Shown: one piece after another, positions 38,098 through 46,905 of the stretch
Position numbering within the stretch: the first letter of the stretch is position 1
Layout of the letters: each line of letters starts with the position of its first letter
Assembly: GCF_010091925.1 (NCBI RefSeq)
Contig: NZ_WVID01000013.1
Span: forward strand, 1-64,000
Direction: 5' to 3'
Source: Nostoc sp. B(2019)
Lineage (GTDB): Bacteria; Cyanobacteriota; Cyanobacteriia; Cyanobacteriales; Nostocaceae
DNA length: 64,000 bases
Position numbers and translations under genes: made by a program
The notes under the pieces: model-generated
Database searches by the model: none
What the model was told of the DNA's origin: nothing
What the model saw: only the letters and a program-made list of their open reading frames with translations

Positions 38098-38115
38098 CTA
38101 TTGTATGTACAATAG
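38098..38115. promoter_or_regulatory. Perfect palindrome, likely BrnA operator
   Basis: CTATTGTA-tg-TACAATAG, an 8-bp perfect inverted repeat whose left end lies four bases from the brnT ATG. BrnA is known to repress its own operon, so binding here would block initiation or transcription. Confidence 0.7.
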
Positions 38116-38218
38116 TACACTAAAGCTCAAGAAAAAGATGTAAGCACGCTGACAAGATCTCCGTTTTCTTCAATTCAAGGTTGGTGATTCAAAAGGTAAA
38201 TAATCAGAGGCGATCGCT

Positions 38219-39526
38219 ATGCTATCAGTCAACGATGCAGAAGCAATTATTTTAAATTTAGTGCAACCGTTGAATGCTCAGCGGGATATAGAAGTTGTAG
38301 ATTTATTGACAGCAGATAATCGTATTCTGGCAACACCTGTTACTAGCTCGCTAGATTTTCCCCATTGGGATAATTCGGCAATGGATGGCTATGCTGTACG
38401 TTACGAAGATGTGCAGCACGCCAGCGCCGAACAGCCTGTTATTTTGGAAATTATTGAAGAGATTCCTGCGGGATATCAACCCAAGTCTACGATTCAACCG
38501 GGACAAGCGGCACGAATTTTCACAGGTGCGGTGATCCCCACAGGTGCAGATACTATAGTCATACAAGAGAGAACACGCCGAGAAGAAAACCGCATTTTTA
38601 TCCTGGCCGCACCGCAACCACAAGAATTTGTCAGACACAAAGCATCTTTTTACCAAGCTGGAACACCATTACTATCAGCAGGAATTAGGTTAAATGCCGC
38701 AGAAATTGCAGTGCTAGCAGCGGCACAGTGTCCCCAATTAAATGTTTACCGTCGTCCGCGTGTGGCGATTTTTTCTACTGGTGATGAGTTGGTAACGCCT
38801 GATCAACCGCTGCAACCTGGTCAAATTGTAGATTCTAATCAGTATGCTCTAGCAGCTTTGGTCAAGGAGAGTGGAGCAGAACCGTTATTGTTAGGAATTA
38901 TTAAGGATGAGCCAGATACCCTTCAAGAAGCGATCGCCTACGCTATCGCTAACGCCGATATAGTTATCTCTTCCGGTGGGGTTTCGGTGGGAGATTATGA
39001 TTATGTTGACCAAATTCTAGAGTCACTAGGAGCAAAAATCCACATTCGTGCAGTAGGGATGAAACCAGGAAAACCCTTGACTTTCGCCACTTTTTCAACC
39101 CAGAACTCCTCTACAGACGCGATTAATCCTGGCTTTTGTACAAACGCGATTAATCGCGTCTCTACTCCTGACTCCTCACTCTATTTTGGTTTACCAGGAA
39201 ACCCGGCTGCGGTTTTGGTGACTTTTTGGCGGTTTGTACAACCAGCAATTAAGAAACTTTCTGGAGTTACTGAAGGTTGGAAACCGATATTTATGAAGGT
39301 GCGATCGCGTGATGAGTTGCGATCGGATGGCAAGCGTGAAACTTACCTTTGGGGTAAATTGCATTTAATTGATGGAGTTTACAAATTTCACAAAGCTGGT
39401 GGTAGTCACAGTTCCGGTAATTTAATTAATTTAGCTAAAACCAACGCCTTAGCTGTTTTACCAATAGGTCAAACATTAATTTCCCCAGAAGAAAAAGTCC
39501 AAGTTTTGCATATTGGTAATTTGTAA
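38219..39526 (+). CDS. moeA: Molybdopterin molybdenumtransferase
   Basis: 435 residues. Inserts molybdate into adenylylated molybdopterin. 'LDFPHWDNSAMDGYAVRYEDV' starts domain III; 'RIFTGAVIPTGADTIVIQE', 'VAIFSTGDELVTPDQPLQPGQIVDSN' and 'SSGGVSVGDYDYV' are the MogA-like catalytic motifs. The segment 'QNSSTDAINPGFCTNAINRV' (about residues 300-320) comes from a small genomic repeat ('cgcgattaatcgcgtc' palindrome) in frame just before the conserved 'FGLPGNPAAVLVTF'. It stands divergent from brnTA. Confidence 0.92.
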   Translation: MLSVNDAEAIILNLVQPLNAQRDIEVVDLLTADNRILATPVTSSLDFPHWDNSAMDGYAVRYEDVQHASAEQPVILEIIEEIPAGYQPKSTIQPGQAARIFTGAVIPTGADTIVIQERTRREENRIFILAAPQPQEFVRHKASFYQAGTPLLSAGIRLNAAEIAVLAAAQCPQLNVYRRPRVAIFSTGDELVTPDQPLQPGQIVDSNQYALAALVKESGAEPLLLGIIKDEPDTLQEAIAYAIANADIVISSGGVSVGDYDYVDQILESLGAKIHIRAVGMKPGKPLTFATFSTQNSSTDAINPGFCTNAINRVSTPDSSLYFGLPGNPAAVLVTFWRFVQPAIKKLSGVTEGWKPIFMKVRSRDELRSDGKRETYLWGKLHLIDGVYKFHKAGGSHSSGNLINLAKTNALAVLPIGQTLISPEEKVQVLHIGNL

Positions 39527-39587
39527 TTGGTAATATCGCCGAAGCTATAGCGGTTCTAATTTGGATACAACACACGGTAGCTGTAAA

Positions 39588-39693
39588 AAAAGACCTCTTA
39601 GAGGTTTTACTACGCAAAACCGTCTCTCTCCGGCTCGGAGAGGGGTAGATTTGAACTAAAGTTCAAGGCAGGGAGAAGATTTATCAAATTTAC
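39588..39693. repeat. Three-hairpin dispersed element, copy 2
   Basis: AGACCTCTTAGAGGTTTT, then a CTCTCTCC-ggctc-GGAGAGGG stem, then TTGAACTAAAGTTCAA. It matches the order and spacing of 22700-22805. Confidence 0.6.
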
Positions 39694-39698
39694 ATCTT

Positions 39699-39820
39699 AA
39701 ACTTCTTGCAAAAGTCGATTTTATGAAAATTAAACTACAGATTAACACAGATAAACACCGATAATTTATCGATGTTTATCTGTGGTTACAATAAAAAACT
39801 AGTATTTTTGCAAGATGTCT
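39699..39820. mobile_element. MITE-like element, family 1, copy B
   Basis: Left end AAACTTCTTGCAAAAGTC, right end TTTTTGCAAGATGTCT. The interior has 'aaactacagattaacacag' facing 'tatctgtggtt', shared with copy C at 57744-57909. 122 bp, no coding capacity. Confidence 0.65.
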
Positions 39821-40024
39821 CTTAAATGTCTTAACTGTCTAGTAAAAATCTAAATTTCGATTATTTATTATAGTTATTTTTTTTAATTCTCTCTTAACTG
39901 TCTTATCTGTCTTATCTGTCGTTGCATTTATTTAGTGATAGTGAAAAAATACACACGTGATATTGAAAAGCAATTTTCGATATCACACTTATCTCAACAA
40001 TTTCTATTTACTAGGAGAAAAATA
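39821..40024. other. Intergenic before the 125-residue hypothetical gene
   Basis: Contains repeated 'cttaactgtctta' (about 39835-39920), low complexity. No gene seen. Confidence 0.35.
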
Positions 40025-40402
40025 ATGGGTGCAGTTGACGAAACACAGATACATATCTTAACAAAAGGGCAAGATATTCAACTGTCTGATCAATCCATTC
40101 AAGCCAAAAAGTTTTTTATTGAAAAGACCCTACGAGATGGGGGTAAAATTAGATTCAAAATTCGTTATCGTGCCGAACTACAAGATTTTTGTCTACTCGA
40201 AGTTTTTCTGATAAAAGCGCAGAACGGAACAATGCACTCTAGTATGAGCATTCCTAACGGCGGCTCAACAACTAATGTTCAAGAAATACAGCGAGAATTT
40301 AATATTTGGGAAACAGGAGATTATTACTTCGTTTTTAAGATGTCTTCCAATGTTGGAACATTTTATATTGAGGAGTATCAACTTTGTTGGACAGCTAATT
40401 AA
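40025..40402 (+). CDS. Hypothetical beta-rich protein
   Basis: 125 residues from ATG 40025, which has AGGAG eight bases upstream; the frame is open further up (39935) without a ribosome binding site. Alternating hydrophobic/polar residues ('KIRFKIRYRAELQDFCLLEV', 'YYFVFKMSSNVGTFYIEEYQ') suggest a beta-sandwich. No signal or membrane segment. I recognise no family and no operon partner. Confidence 0.65.
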   Translation: MGAVDETQIHILTKGQDIQLSDQSIQAKKFFIEKTLRDGGKIRFKIRYRAELQDFCLLEVFLIKAQNGTMHSSMSIPNGGSTTNVQEIQREFNIWETGDYYFVFKMSSNVGTFYIEEYQLCWTAN

Positions 40403-40619
40403 TTACTTTTCGTTGCAAGAAATTAATTTCAAAATCAGCAACATCAAACTAAGTGCGATCGCCTTGCTAAAGCTAGGTTAATTAGGGTGTCAATAAAACT
40501 TGATTTTACTTGAGTTAGCAATTAGCGATCGCTATTATATAAATATTATTTTATATAGACTATTTTTGAGTTAATAACATCACTAAATCCTTCGTTTTTC
40601 CAAATCCAGCTAAGTTAAA

Positions 40620-41273
40620 TTAAGATTTTTTGCTACGGTCGATCCAAATGCCTCTGAGTCCAGCTGCTTTAGCACCGTTGTAGTCTTCTGTAATACTGTC
40701 GCCAATATGCCATGCTGCCTCTGGGGGACAGTTATGTTTTTTTAAAGCAATGGCAAAAATTTGGGGATCAGGTTTAGCCGCACGTGCCTGAGTAGAAATG
40801 GTAACAGATATGAAAAAGTCTCTCAATCCTAAACTTTGCAATACTGAGTAAATTCGAGAATCAAAATTGGATAGTACCCCTAGTTCAATTCCCAACCGCC
40901 GCCAGTTAACCAAAGCAGCTAAAACATCGGGATAAACAAACCAAGGTTGAGCTGTGCCGAAGTGAATGTAGAGTTCGCTAAAAAAAGCTGAAAAGTCAGA
41001 AAATTGCTTGAGAACACCTGCACTTTCAAAAGTGTTTAGGGCAATTATCCGCCACCAATCAAACTCACGCTGGGGAATATCTTGCGTGTCTGCATCTAGA
41101 AATATCGGTGGCGGCGCTGCTTTAAAGCTTTGGATAAACGTTTTATTCAGTGTCTCAGCTGAAACTTTAACGCCAAATTCTTCGGCTATTTGACTATAAA
41201 CTTCGCCCACACTACCTTTGACATCAAAGAGTGTGCCCACAGCATCTAAAAAAATAACTTTCGGTTGTTCCAT
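40620..41273 (-). CDS. HAD hydrolase, subfamily IA (HDHD3/REG-2-like)
   Basis: 217 residues. Motif I 'FLDAVGTLF' has the nucleophile Asp but Val where most HAD phosphatases have the acid/base Asp, as in the HDHD3/REG-2 group. Motif II 'GVLSNFDSR', motif III Lys in 'ARAAKPDPQIF', motif IV 'HIGDSITEDYNGAKAAG' are intact. The substrate is unknown. Monocistronic. Confidence 0.88.
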   Translation of the reverse strand: MEQPKVIFLDAVGTLFDVKGSVGEVYSQIAEEFGVKVSAETLNKTFIQSFKAAPPPIFLDADTQDIPQREFDWWRIIALNTFESAGVLKQFSDFSAFFSELYIHFGTAQPWFVYPDVLAALVNWRRLGIELGVLSNFDSRIYSVLQSLGLRDFFISVTISTQARAAKPDPQIFAIALKKHNCPPEAAWHIGDSITEDYNGAKAAGLRGIWIDRSKKS

Positions 41274-41317
41274 AATATCAAGTGCTAAGTTCTGTAGAGT
41301 CAGTGCGTAATTTGTAA

Positions 41318-41361
41318 TTCGCCCTGGGGCTACGCCCCGCTACGCTAACGTAATTCGTAAT
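41318..41361. repeat. 'gtaattcg...gtaattcg' GC-cored repeat
   Basis: 'tttgtaattcgccctggggc' then 'tacgccccgctacgctaacg' and 'taattcgtaatt': a GC-rich palindrome (GGGGC-tac-GCCCC) framed by AT repeats, of the family seen at 37444-37555 and 60100-60150. Confidence 0.5.
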
Positions 41362-41493
41362 TGTTACTACTGCAAGCGTTTCATTGATTGGGCATGGGTG
41401 GTTTATTTACGCCGTGCTGTACTAGGGTTTATCGAAAATTTGGGTTAATAACAATATAGGTAAGGCATAAGCCCTACCTACAGTTCTAAAGTT

Positions 41494-42687
41494 CTATTTA
41501 GAAAGTGTTTCTATAATAGGACGGACTAGCCAGTTAAAACCAACTTTGAGCTGATGTTCTAAAGTTGGCAAACGATACAGATAGGCAAGACGACGGGCGA
41601 CGTATGCCAAGGGGCCGTCTAGTTTCATTCCTAAACCGGTCAGGGTGGCGTTGTCTATTCCTAGTGCCATCATTTCCCCTAACTGTTGGTAGCGTAAAGG
41701 AAGTAAAGGACGATTGGTTAAAGAAGCCCAGATATTCCAAGCGGCATAATCAGATTCTTGGAAAGCTGCTTGTGCAGTGGCGGGGACTTGCTGTCCTTCT
41801 GCATCATGACAGTCTGCCAAATCTCCCAAAGCAAAGATTTTTGGATGGTCAAGAACTTGCAGAGTAGGTGTAGTGCTAATTTGACCGCGCTGATTTTGCT
41901 TAAGGGGCAAGGATTTGACTACAGGAGCAACCCGTGTTCCTACAGTCCAAATTACTAAATCTACAGGAATTGTATCTACTTGGCTTTTGTATTCTAGGGA
42001 GATAGTATCTTGGTCTATTGATTCTACTTTGGTTTCTAAATCAATAAACACACCACGCGCATCTAAAGCTTTCTTTGCTGCTTCACGGTTAAACTCTGGC
42101 GAAGTTCGCAATATTTGATCAGCGATTTCAATTATCCGAAAGCGTCCTCTTTCCCCTAATCTGTCTGCTAACTTACAGGCTAACTCTACACCACTGTAGC
42201 CAGCCCCAACAATTGCCACGCGAATTTTGTCAGCATCCGATTCTTCTAAAAATCGCAGGCGTTCTTCTAGACGATAGGCATCCGAGATTGTGCGGAATGG
42301 GTAGGCGTAGGATGTCGCACCGGGGACTAAATCCAATGGTGTTTCTCCACCTAACGCCAATACTAATCGGTCATAGGGGATTTCTGGCCCATCCTGTAAA
42401 TGTACCCTTTGCTGGTCGATGTCAATTCCAGACACAACTGCTTGATAAAAACGTATACCTGTGCCTTGTAAAAGTTCTTCAAATGGGGGGGCAATTTCCC
42501 AGGTTTGCAGTTCACCAGTCAGTAATTCGTATAGTAAAGGAGAAAATAGGAAGCGATCGCTTTGATCTACCAGAACTATTTCGGGTTTTTGCGTAGATTC
42601 CCAAGGTAACTGGCTCAAGCGTAGGGCAGTGTAGAGACCACCAAAGCCTCCACCGAGAATACAAATTCTAGGAGTTTGTTGAGTCAT
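41494..42687 (-). CDS. Type II NADH dehydrogenase (NDH-2/NdbB-like)
   Basis: 397 residues. FAD-binding start 'RICILGGGFGGLYTALRLS'; NAD(P)-binding 'RVAIVGAGYSGVELACKLA' near 155; 'FALGDLADC' closes the FAD site. 'FSPLLYELLTGEL' is typical of NDH-2. These are single-subunit quinone reductases on the membrane surface; in cyanobacteria they feed or sense the plastoquinone pool, and the NdbB type reduces demethylphylloquinone. There is no membrane helix. The substrate is uncertain. Confidence 0.88.
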   Translation of the reverse strand: MTQQTPRICILGGGFGGLYTALRLSQLPWESTQKPEIVLVDQSDRFLFSPLLYELLTGELQTWEIAPPFEELLQGTGIRFYQAVVSGIDIDQQRVHLQDGPEIPYDRLVLALGGETPLDLVPGATSYAYPFRTISDAYRLEERLRFLEESDADKIRVAIVGAGYSGVELACKLADRLGERGRFRIIEIADQILRTSPEFNREAAKKALDARGVFIDLETKVESIDQDTISLEYKSQVDTIPVDLVIWTVGTRVAPVVKSLPLKQNQRGQISTTPTLQVLDHPKIFALGDLADCHDAEGQQVPATAQAAFQESDYAAWNIWASLTNRPLLPLRYQQLGEMMALGIDNATLTGLGMKLDGPLAYVARRLAYLYRLPTLEHQLKVGFNWLVRPIIETLSK

Positions 42688-42732
42688 CGGTCGATATATG
42701 TGGAACTGTCAATTCCAGCAGGGCAACTAACT

Positions 42733-43071
42733 TCAGTGTAATGATTTCTTTCGGTTTATTGCCATGAGCCAACAATCTGAATGTTGTCCCTTATGCAGTT
42801 GATGTGCAGTTAATTGCTTTACTTTCACAAAACCACATTTTTCATAGCAGCGGATAGCACGAGCGTTGCTAACGTCTGGATCGATGACAATTTTAACAGC
42901 TTGTAGTTGTTCAAATATATATTTTATAACTGCTGACAGCATTTTTGTGCCGATTCCCTGATTCCAATAGTTGGTTTCGCCGATGAACAAGTCAATTCCA
43001 TAAGCATACATATTTACAACTCTTTTATCATTGGCTACTCTGCTGTATTTTAAAATAAACTGCAAAGACAA
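42733..43071 (-). pseudogene. N-terminally truncated GNAT acetyltransferase (AAC(6')-like)
   Basis: Only the C-terminal half of a GNAT of the aminoglycoside 6'-N-acetyltransferase type: 'YAYGIDLFIGETNYWNQGIG' (motif A, acetyl-CoA binding), 'VIKYIFEQLQAVKIVIDPDV' and 'ARAIRCYEKCGFVKVKQL'. Full-length relatives are about 180 residues; here at most 112, with no ATG before 'MYAYG' and only a TTG at 43071. Upstream DNA has no matching first half. Probably dead, with the retained part well preserved, so loss is recent. Confidence 0.8.
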
Positions 43072-43107
43072 AAGTATCTAACAACTGAATTCATCGCTAC
43101 ACATAAG

Positions 43108-43141
43108 CAAAAAGCGGTTTGTATTTTACACAGACCGCCTT
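43108..43141 (-). terminator. Rho-independent terminator of chaB
   Basis: On the minus strand: AGGCGGTCTGT-gtaaaat-ACAAACCGCTTTTT. About 10-bp stem plus T5, 22 bases after the chaB stop. Confidence 0.85.
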
Positions 43142-43162
43142 CAATTTAATATTTAGGGGTAA

Positions 43163-43408
43163 TTAATTACCGCCAGATGTCACAGCTTTATGATGTTGGT
43201 TAGTATCATCTGCTTTAATGTACCAGTTGCCATCTTTGTCTTGCGCGTATTGGTTTCTGACGCTATTCCAAGCAACATCACGAGCACCTTCTTCACTCAT
43301 CCCGTCACTTTGAGCGGCATTGAATGCTGCCATGAAAATCTGCTGGGCTTCTGGTGGAAGTTGTTGTTGAAGTTCTTGGGGTAATTCATCAACTTTGTTA
43401 TAAGGCAT
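43163..43408 (-). CDS. chaB: ChaB family protein
   Basis: 81 residues from ATG 43408. 'MPYNKVDELPQELQQQLPPE' + 'AQQIFMAAFNAAQSDG' is the ChaB signature; 'GARDVAWNSVRNQYAQDKDGNW' closes the fold. E. coli ChaB is associated with the cation exchanger ChaA; the role here is unknown. Start 43408 is preferred over 43441 because ChaB proteins begin MPY. Ends 'GGN'. Confidence 0.88.
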   Translation of the reverse strand: MPYNKVDELPQELQQQLPPEAQQIFMAAFNAAQSDGMSEEGARDVAWNSVRNQYAQDKDGNWYIKADDTNQHHKAVTSGGN

Positions 43409-43441
43409 AAACCGACTCCGATTATCTAGTCTAGAGTTCAT

Positions 43442-43670
43442 GCTAAAAACTTATAAGTACAATTTCCTCTTTCTGTAAGCAGAGATTTAATTTACCATAC
43501 TTTTGGCTGAATAAAACAATTTTCAGATCAGCCCTGCGATGATATTGCTGCTGATAGCTAAAATGGTGGTATTCAATAAGAGGGATAATGTATCATAGCT
43601 TCTAATTTAGTGACTCTAGTTGAGGAAACACTAATTTATGAAACCTAGCATTTGTTAAAAGTAAATATTA
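43442..43670. other. Intergenic between chaB and the phospholipase relic
   Basis: AT-rich; nothing recognised. The chaB promoter would lie in 43409-43500. Confidence 0.35.
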
Positions 43671-43852
43671 TTAAATAGTTCCGCGATCGCGCCATTTATC
43701 CAGCATCTTATGACTAATACCTGGAACTATTTCCAAGCTTGATAAAGATATAAAACTTCGCTGTTGACGGGTAATAAGTATTTGTTGTGCTAATTTCTTC
43801 CTACACTAGGCAAAGTTGTTAGGTCTGCCAAACTTGCAATGTTTATATTTAC
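43671..43852 (-). pseudogene. Detached helix-hairpin-helix tail of the PLD gene
   Basis: After the PLD stop, same frame, two stops are followed by 'VNINIASLADLTTLPSVGRN' and another stop. After a small frame change comes 'KLAQQILITRQQRSFISLSS' then 'LEIVPGISHKMLDKWRDRGT' and a final TAA. This is a complete ComEA-like helix-hairpin-helix domain (LPxVGxxxAxxI ... VPGI) split by stop codons and an indel. It is the lost C-terminal DNA-binding domain of the upstream protein. Confidence 0.75.
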
Positions 43853-43879
43853 TTTTTAGCTTGCTATAATTTCATTTGC

Positions 43880-45301
43880 TCAAGGAGTTTTAGTCTGGGA
43901 ACACTGTTTTTGTTCTAATTTAATTTTTTCTTGAATTGCTGTTGGTATTCCTGGTTTTGCTTTAGCATAAAGACGAGCAAATTCACGTACATAATGGGCA
44001 GCAACAGTGGGATTTTCAATCACTATCAGCGTCTCATCATTGCCACTATTAGCAGCTTCCGACCAATTGTGAGAACCTGTAATTACTGTTTGACTATCAA
44101 TAACACCAAATTTGTGATGTAACAGATCACCTTTGGCTAATGAAGGCACACCTACAGTGGTAATTGGATTTTGCCAAGGATGATTATCAACTTCATATTT
44201 ACATTTGTTACTGAGTGCAACCCCCATCATATCTAGCGCTTCACTGTAAGGACGGTATGCAAATTGTCGGTCAATCAATGCGCGAATTTGCACACTTTGT
44301 TGATGACGATTTTCTAGGATATTAGCAAGACGCTGCTCAGAAAAGACAAATAACGCCATATCAATAGATTTAGTTGCTGAATCTAAAGTTTTGCCAATTA
44401 AACCATTACTGCTGTTACTCCAAGGTTGAGTAGGAGAAGTAGGCGAAAAATTTACAGTAATTTGGGTTTTTCCGAAAGTGATTGTTTGAGGCGATCGCAT
44501 CGGCTTTTGCAAACCAAATCGACTATCTGGCTTGCCTCCTGGGCCATCCCCCCACATGATGTTAAACTCTTCTGTAAATAAAGATGCTAATTCTGGGTTG
44601 TCAATTTGTAATAAATTATTGGCATTGCCTAAACTACTGGAATTAGTGAAATCGCCAAAAGTATCACTTAGGGTAAAATTCGCTGAAGTTATAATGACAA
44701 TGCGATTATCTACAATCACAAATTTGTGATGCATTAAACTGCTACCTACTGAACCATCTGCTTGATCATCAAGCCAGGGAATTTTAGCATTTTGTAAAAT
44801 TACTAAAGCATCCCGTTGATTGATTTCCTCTGGAGTGAGTTGATTATCTTGGTTAATGTCTATAAATTGGCGAAACTCGTTATGGCGTTCCCGTTCTCTT
44901 TTATTTAATTTACTTATTTCAGTAGATGTTAAGCTACTCCAAGGTCGGCTGTAACTATTTTCTAAAATGATCCTGACCTTGACTCCAGCTTTTTGTCTAT
45001 CAACTAGTGCTTTAGCAACTTCGGGTAAACGTAATTCTTGAACCGCTACATCTACTGTTGATTTAGCTTGAGAAATAGCATCAGCAATTTGTTTTTCTAG
45101 ATTGTCTCCCAGACGGATTTGTTGACGGTAAGGCTCTTTGTATTCTGAAGACTCGGAATGATTCAAGTAAACTTGAACTAATGGATCTTGCGGTAAAGGT
45201 GCTGGAAGCTGATTGTAGGAATGGACTCGCTGACAAGCAGCAAGAGGAAATATTAGTAAAAAGATATAAAAAGAATACCTTTGTCTAGAGAAAAATTGCA
45301 C
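43880..45301 (-). CDS. Phospholipase D-like lipoprotein nuclease
   Basis: 473 residues. Lipoprotein signal 'YSFYIFLLIFPLAACQ' (lipobox LAAC, Cys near 23), so anchored outside the plasma membrane. Two HKD motifs, 'MHHKFVIVDNRIVIITSANF' and 'HHKFGVIDSQTVITGSHNWS', make one active site of the PLD superfamily. Between them, an EF-hand-like loop 'DINQDNQLTPEE' (12 residues with Asp/Asn/Asp/Gln/Glu at 1,3,5,7,12) lies inside the first PLD domain. Homologous context and the relic at 43671-43852 suggest DNA rather than lipid as substrate. The current stop truncates the ancestral protein. Confidence 0.88.
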   Translation of the reverse strand: MQFFSRQRYSFYIFLLIFPLAACQRVHSYNQLPAPLPQDPLVQVYLNHSESSEYKEPYRQQIRLGDNLEKQIADAISQAKSTVDVAVQELRLPEVAKALVDRQKAGVKVRIILENSYSRPWSSLTSTEISKLNKRERERHNEFRQFIDINQDNQLTPEEINQRDALVILQNAKIPWLDDQADGSVGSSLMHHKFVIVDNRIVIITSANFTLSDTFGDFTNSSSLGNANNLLQIDNPELASLFTEEFNIMWGDGPGGKPDSRFGLQKPMRSPQTITFGKTQITVNFSPTSPTQPWSNSSNGLIGKTLDSATKSIDMALFVFSEQRLANILENRHQQSVQIRALIDRQFAYRPYSEALDMMGVALSNKCKYEVDNHPWQNPITTVGVPSLAKGDLLHHKFGVIDSQTVITGSHNWSEAANSGNDETLIVIENPTVAAHYVREFARLYAKAKPGIPTAIQEKIKLEQKQCSQTKTP

Positions 45302-45492
45302 TGTAATCTGCTAAAAGTGGATTAGGGGTGAACACATTTATCATTCCCAAAATTTTGTGTTCGGAATTAAGTAGAGAAGCTACCCATACACGCCGAAGTA
45401 TCTAGATTTTGTCAGATTTGCCTATTTAAATGTATATGTTGACAAGATCAGCATCCTTTTATCGGCGTGTGTTCCCACTACTATTGGTTGAT

Positions 45493-46662
45493 ATGCAAAT
45501 TTATCTAGATTACAGCGCCACTACTCCCACTCGCCCAGAAGCGATCGCAGCAATGCAAGTAGTCCTCACTCAACAGTGGGGTAATCCTTCCAGTTTGCAT
45601 GAGTGGGGAAAAAGGGCTGCAACGGTTGTGGAACAAGCAAGAGTCCAAGTAGCTGGATTAATTAACGCCGCCAGTCCTGAATCGATCATCTTTACCTCTG
45701 GTGGCACAGAAGCAAATAATCTGGTAATTATGGGTATTGCCCGGTTGTACGCTGTTCCTCAACATATAATTATTTCCAGCGTTGAGCATTCTGCAATTTC
45801 CGAACCAGTACGGTTGCTAGAAATGTGGGGCTGGGAAGTAACGCGTTTATGTGTGGATGTTAAAGGCAGAATCAACCCTTTGGAATTAAAGGCTGCGTTG
45901 CAAAATAATACCGTCTTGGTTTCAGTAATTTACGGTCAAAGTGAAGTAGGAACAGTACAACCAATTGAGGAACTAGGGCAAATTGCGCGATCGCATGGTG
46001 TTTTGTTCCACACAGACGCAGTGCAAGCAGCGGGACGTTTACCCATAGATGTACAACAACTCCCTGTAGACTTACTTAGCCTTTCTAGTCATAAAATATA
46101 TGGGCCACAAGGTGCTGGGGCGTTGTATGTGCGTCCTGGTATAGAATTGATACCCCTACTGGGTGGCGGTGGGCAAGAAATGGGACTGCGTTCTGGTACT
46201 CAAGCTGTACCTGCGATCGCAGGTTTTGGGGTAGCAGCTGAACTAGCCGCACAAGAACTACCAATCGAAACACCCCGCTTAATCAAGTTACGCGATCGCG
46301 CCTTTGCCCTATTAGCCGAAATTCCTGGTTTAATACCCACAGGCGATCTCAATCATCGTTTACCCCACCATGTCAGCGTCTATACAGAAAACGCCGATGG
46401 AAAAATCAGCGGTAAAACCTTGGTAAGACAGCTAAACCTTGCCGGCATTGGGATTAGTGCTGGTGCTGCTTGTCACAGTGGAAAACTTAGCCCTAGTCCG
46501 ATATTGTTGGCAATGGGCTATTCAGAAAAAGCTGCTTTGGGCGGAATTCGCTTAACACTGGGGCGTGATACCACCGAAGCTGATGTAGATTGGACAGCAA
46601 TGGTGTTGAAGCAAGTTTTGCGGAGGCTGACACTAGATTTGTCTTTAGTTAAACAAAACTAA
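45493..46662 (+). CDS. Cysteine desulfurase (NifS/IscS family)
   Basis: 389 residues from ATG 45493; ATG 45430 gives 21 extra residues not seen in the family. PLP enzyme that makes alanine and a persulfide from cysteine. 'IYLDYSATTPTRPEA' start, PLP Lys in 'SLSSHKIYGPQGAGALYVR', catalytic Cys in 'GISAGAACHSGKLSPSPIL', so a group I/IscS-like enzyme. Monocistronic. Confidence 0.93.
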   Translation: MQIYLDYSATTPTRPEAIAAMQVVLTQQWGNPSSLHEWGKRAATVVEQARVQVAGLINAASPESIIFTSGGTEANNLVIMGIARLYAVPQHIIISSVEHSAISEPVRLLEMWGWEVTRLCVDVKGRINPLELKAALQNNTVLVSVIYGQSEVGTVQPIEELGQIARSHGVLFHTDAVQAAGRLPIDVQQLPVDLLSLSSHKIYGPQGAGALYVRPGIELIPLLGGGGQEMGLRSGTQAVPAIAGFGVAAELAAQELPIETPRLIKLRDRAFALLAEIPGLIPTGDLNHRLPHHVSVYTENADGKISGKTLVRQLNLAGIGISAGAACHSGKLSPSPILLAMGYSEKAALGGIRLTLGRDTTEADVDWTAMVLKQVLRRLTLDLSLVKQN

Positions 46663-46905
46663 ACTGTATTAACCGAAATCTCTCATTCCCATTAAAAATA
46701 TTTGCCATTTATCCAAAGCAGAAGATGGCTAGCTATGATCAGCTAAGTGGTGTACCAGCGAAGACAGCAGGTGCATAGGGTGAAATTCGCCTAACTATTG
46801 CCCAAGGGTGAAGAAGCGCTGAGCATTACCTGAAAGTACCCTTAAGCAGGTACAGAGGACAAAAAATACAAAAAATTTCTCAATAACAAAAATAAGGATT
46901 AGGCT
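46663..46905 (+). promoter_or_regulatory. Long 5' leader of the giant hybrid kinase
   Basis: About 240 bases without an ORF. Contains short pairing segments, e.g. ACCTG (46828) with CAGGT (46847), and looks less AT-rich than other spacers, so a structured UTR is possible. I cannot assign a riboswitch class. Confidence 0.35.

Noticed and set aside
46663-46905. Riboswitch in the kinase leader
   Set aside because: Some short pairings, but no known aptamer core could be recognised.
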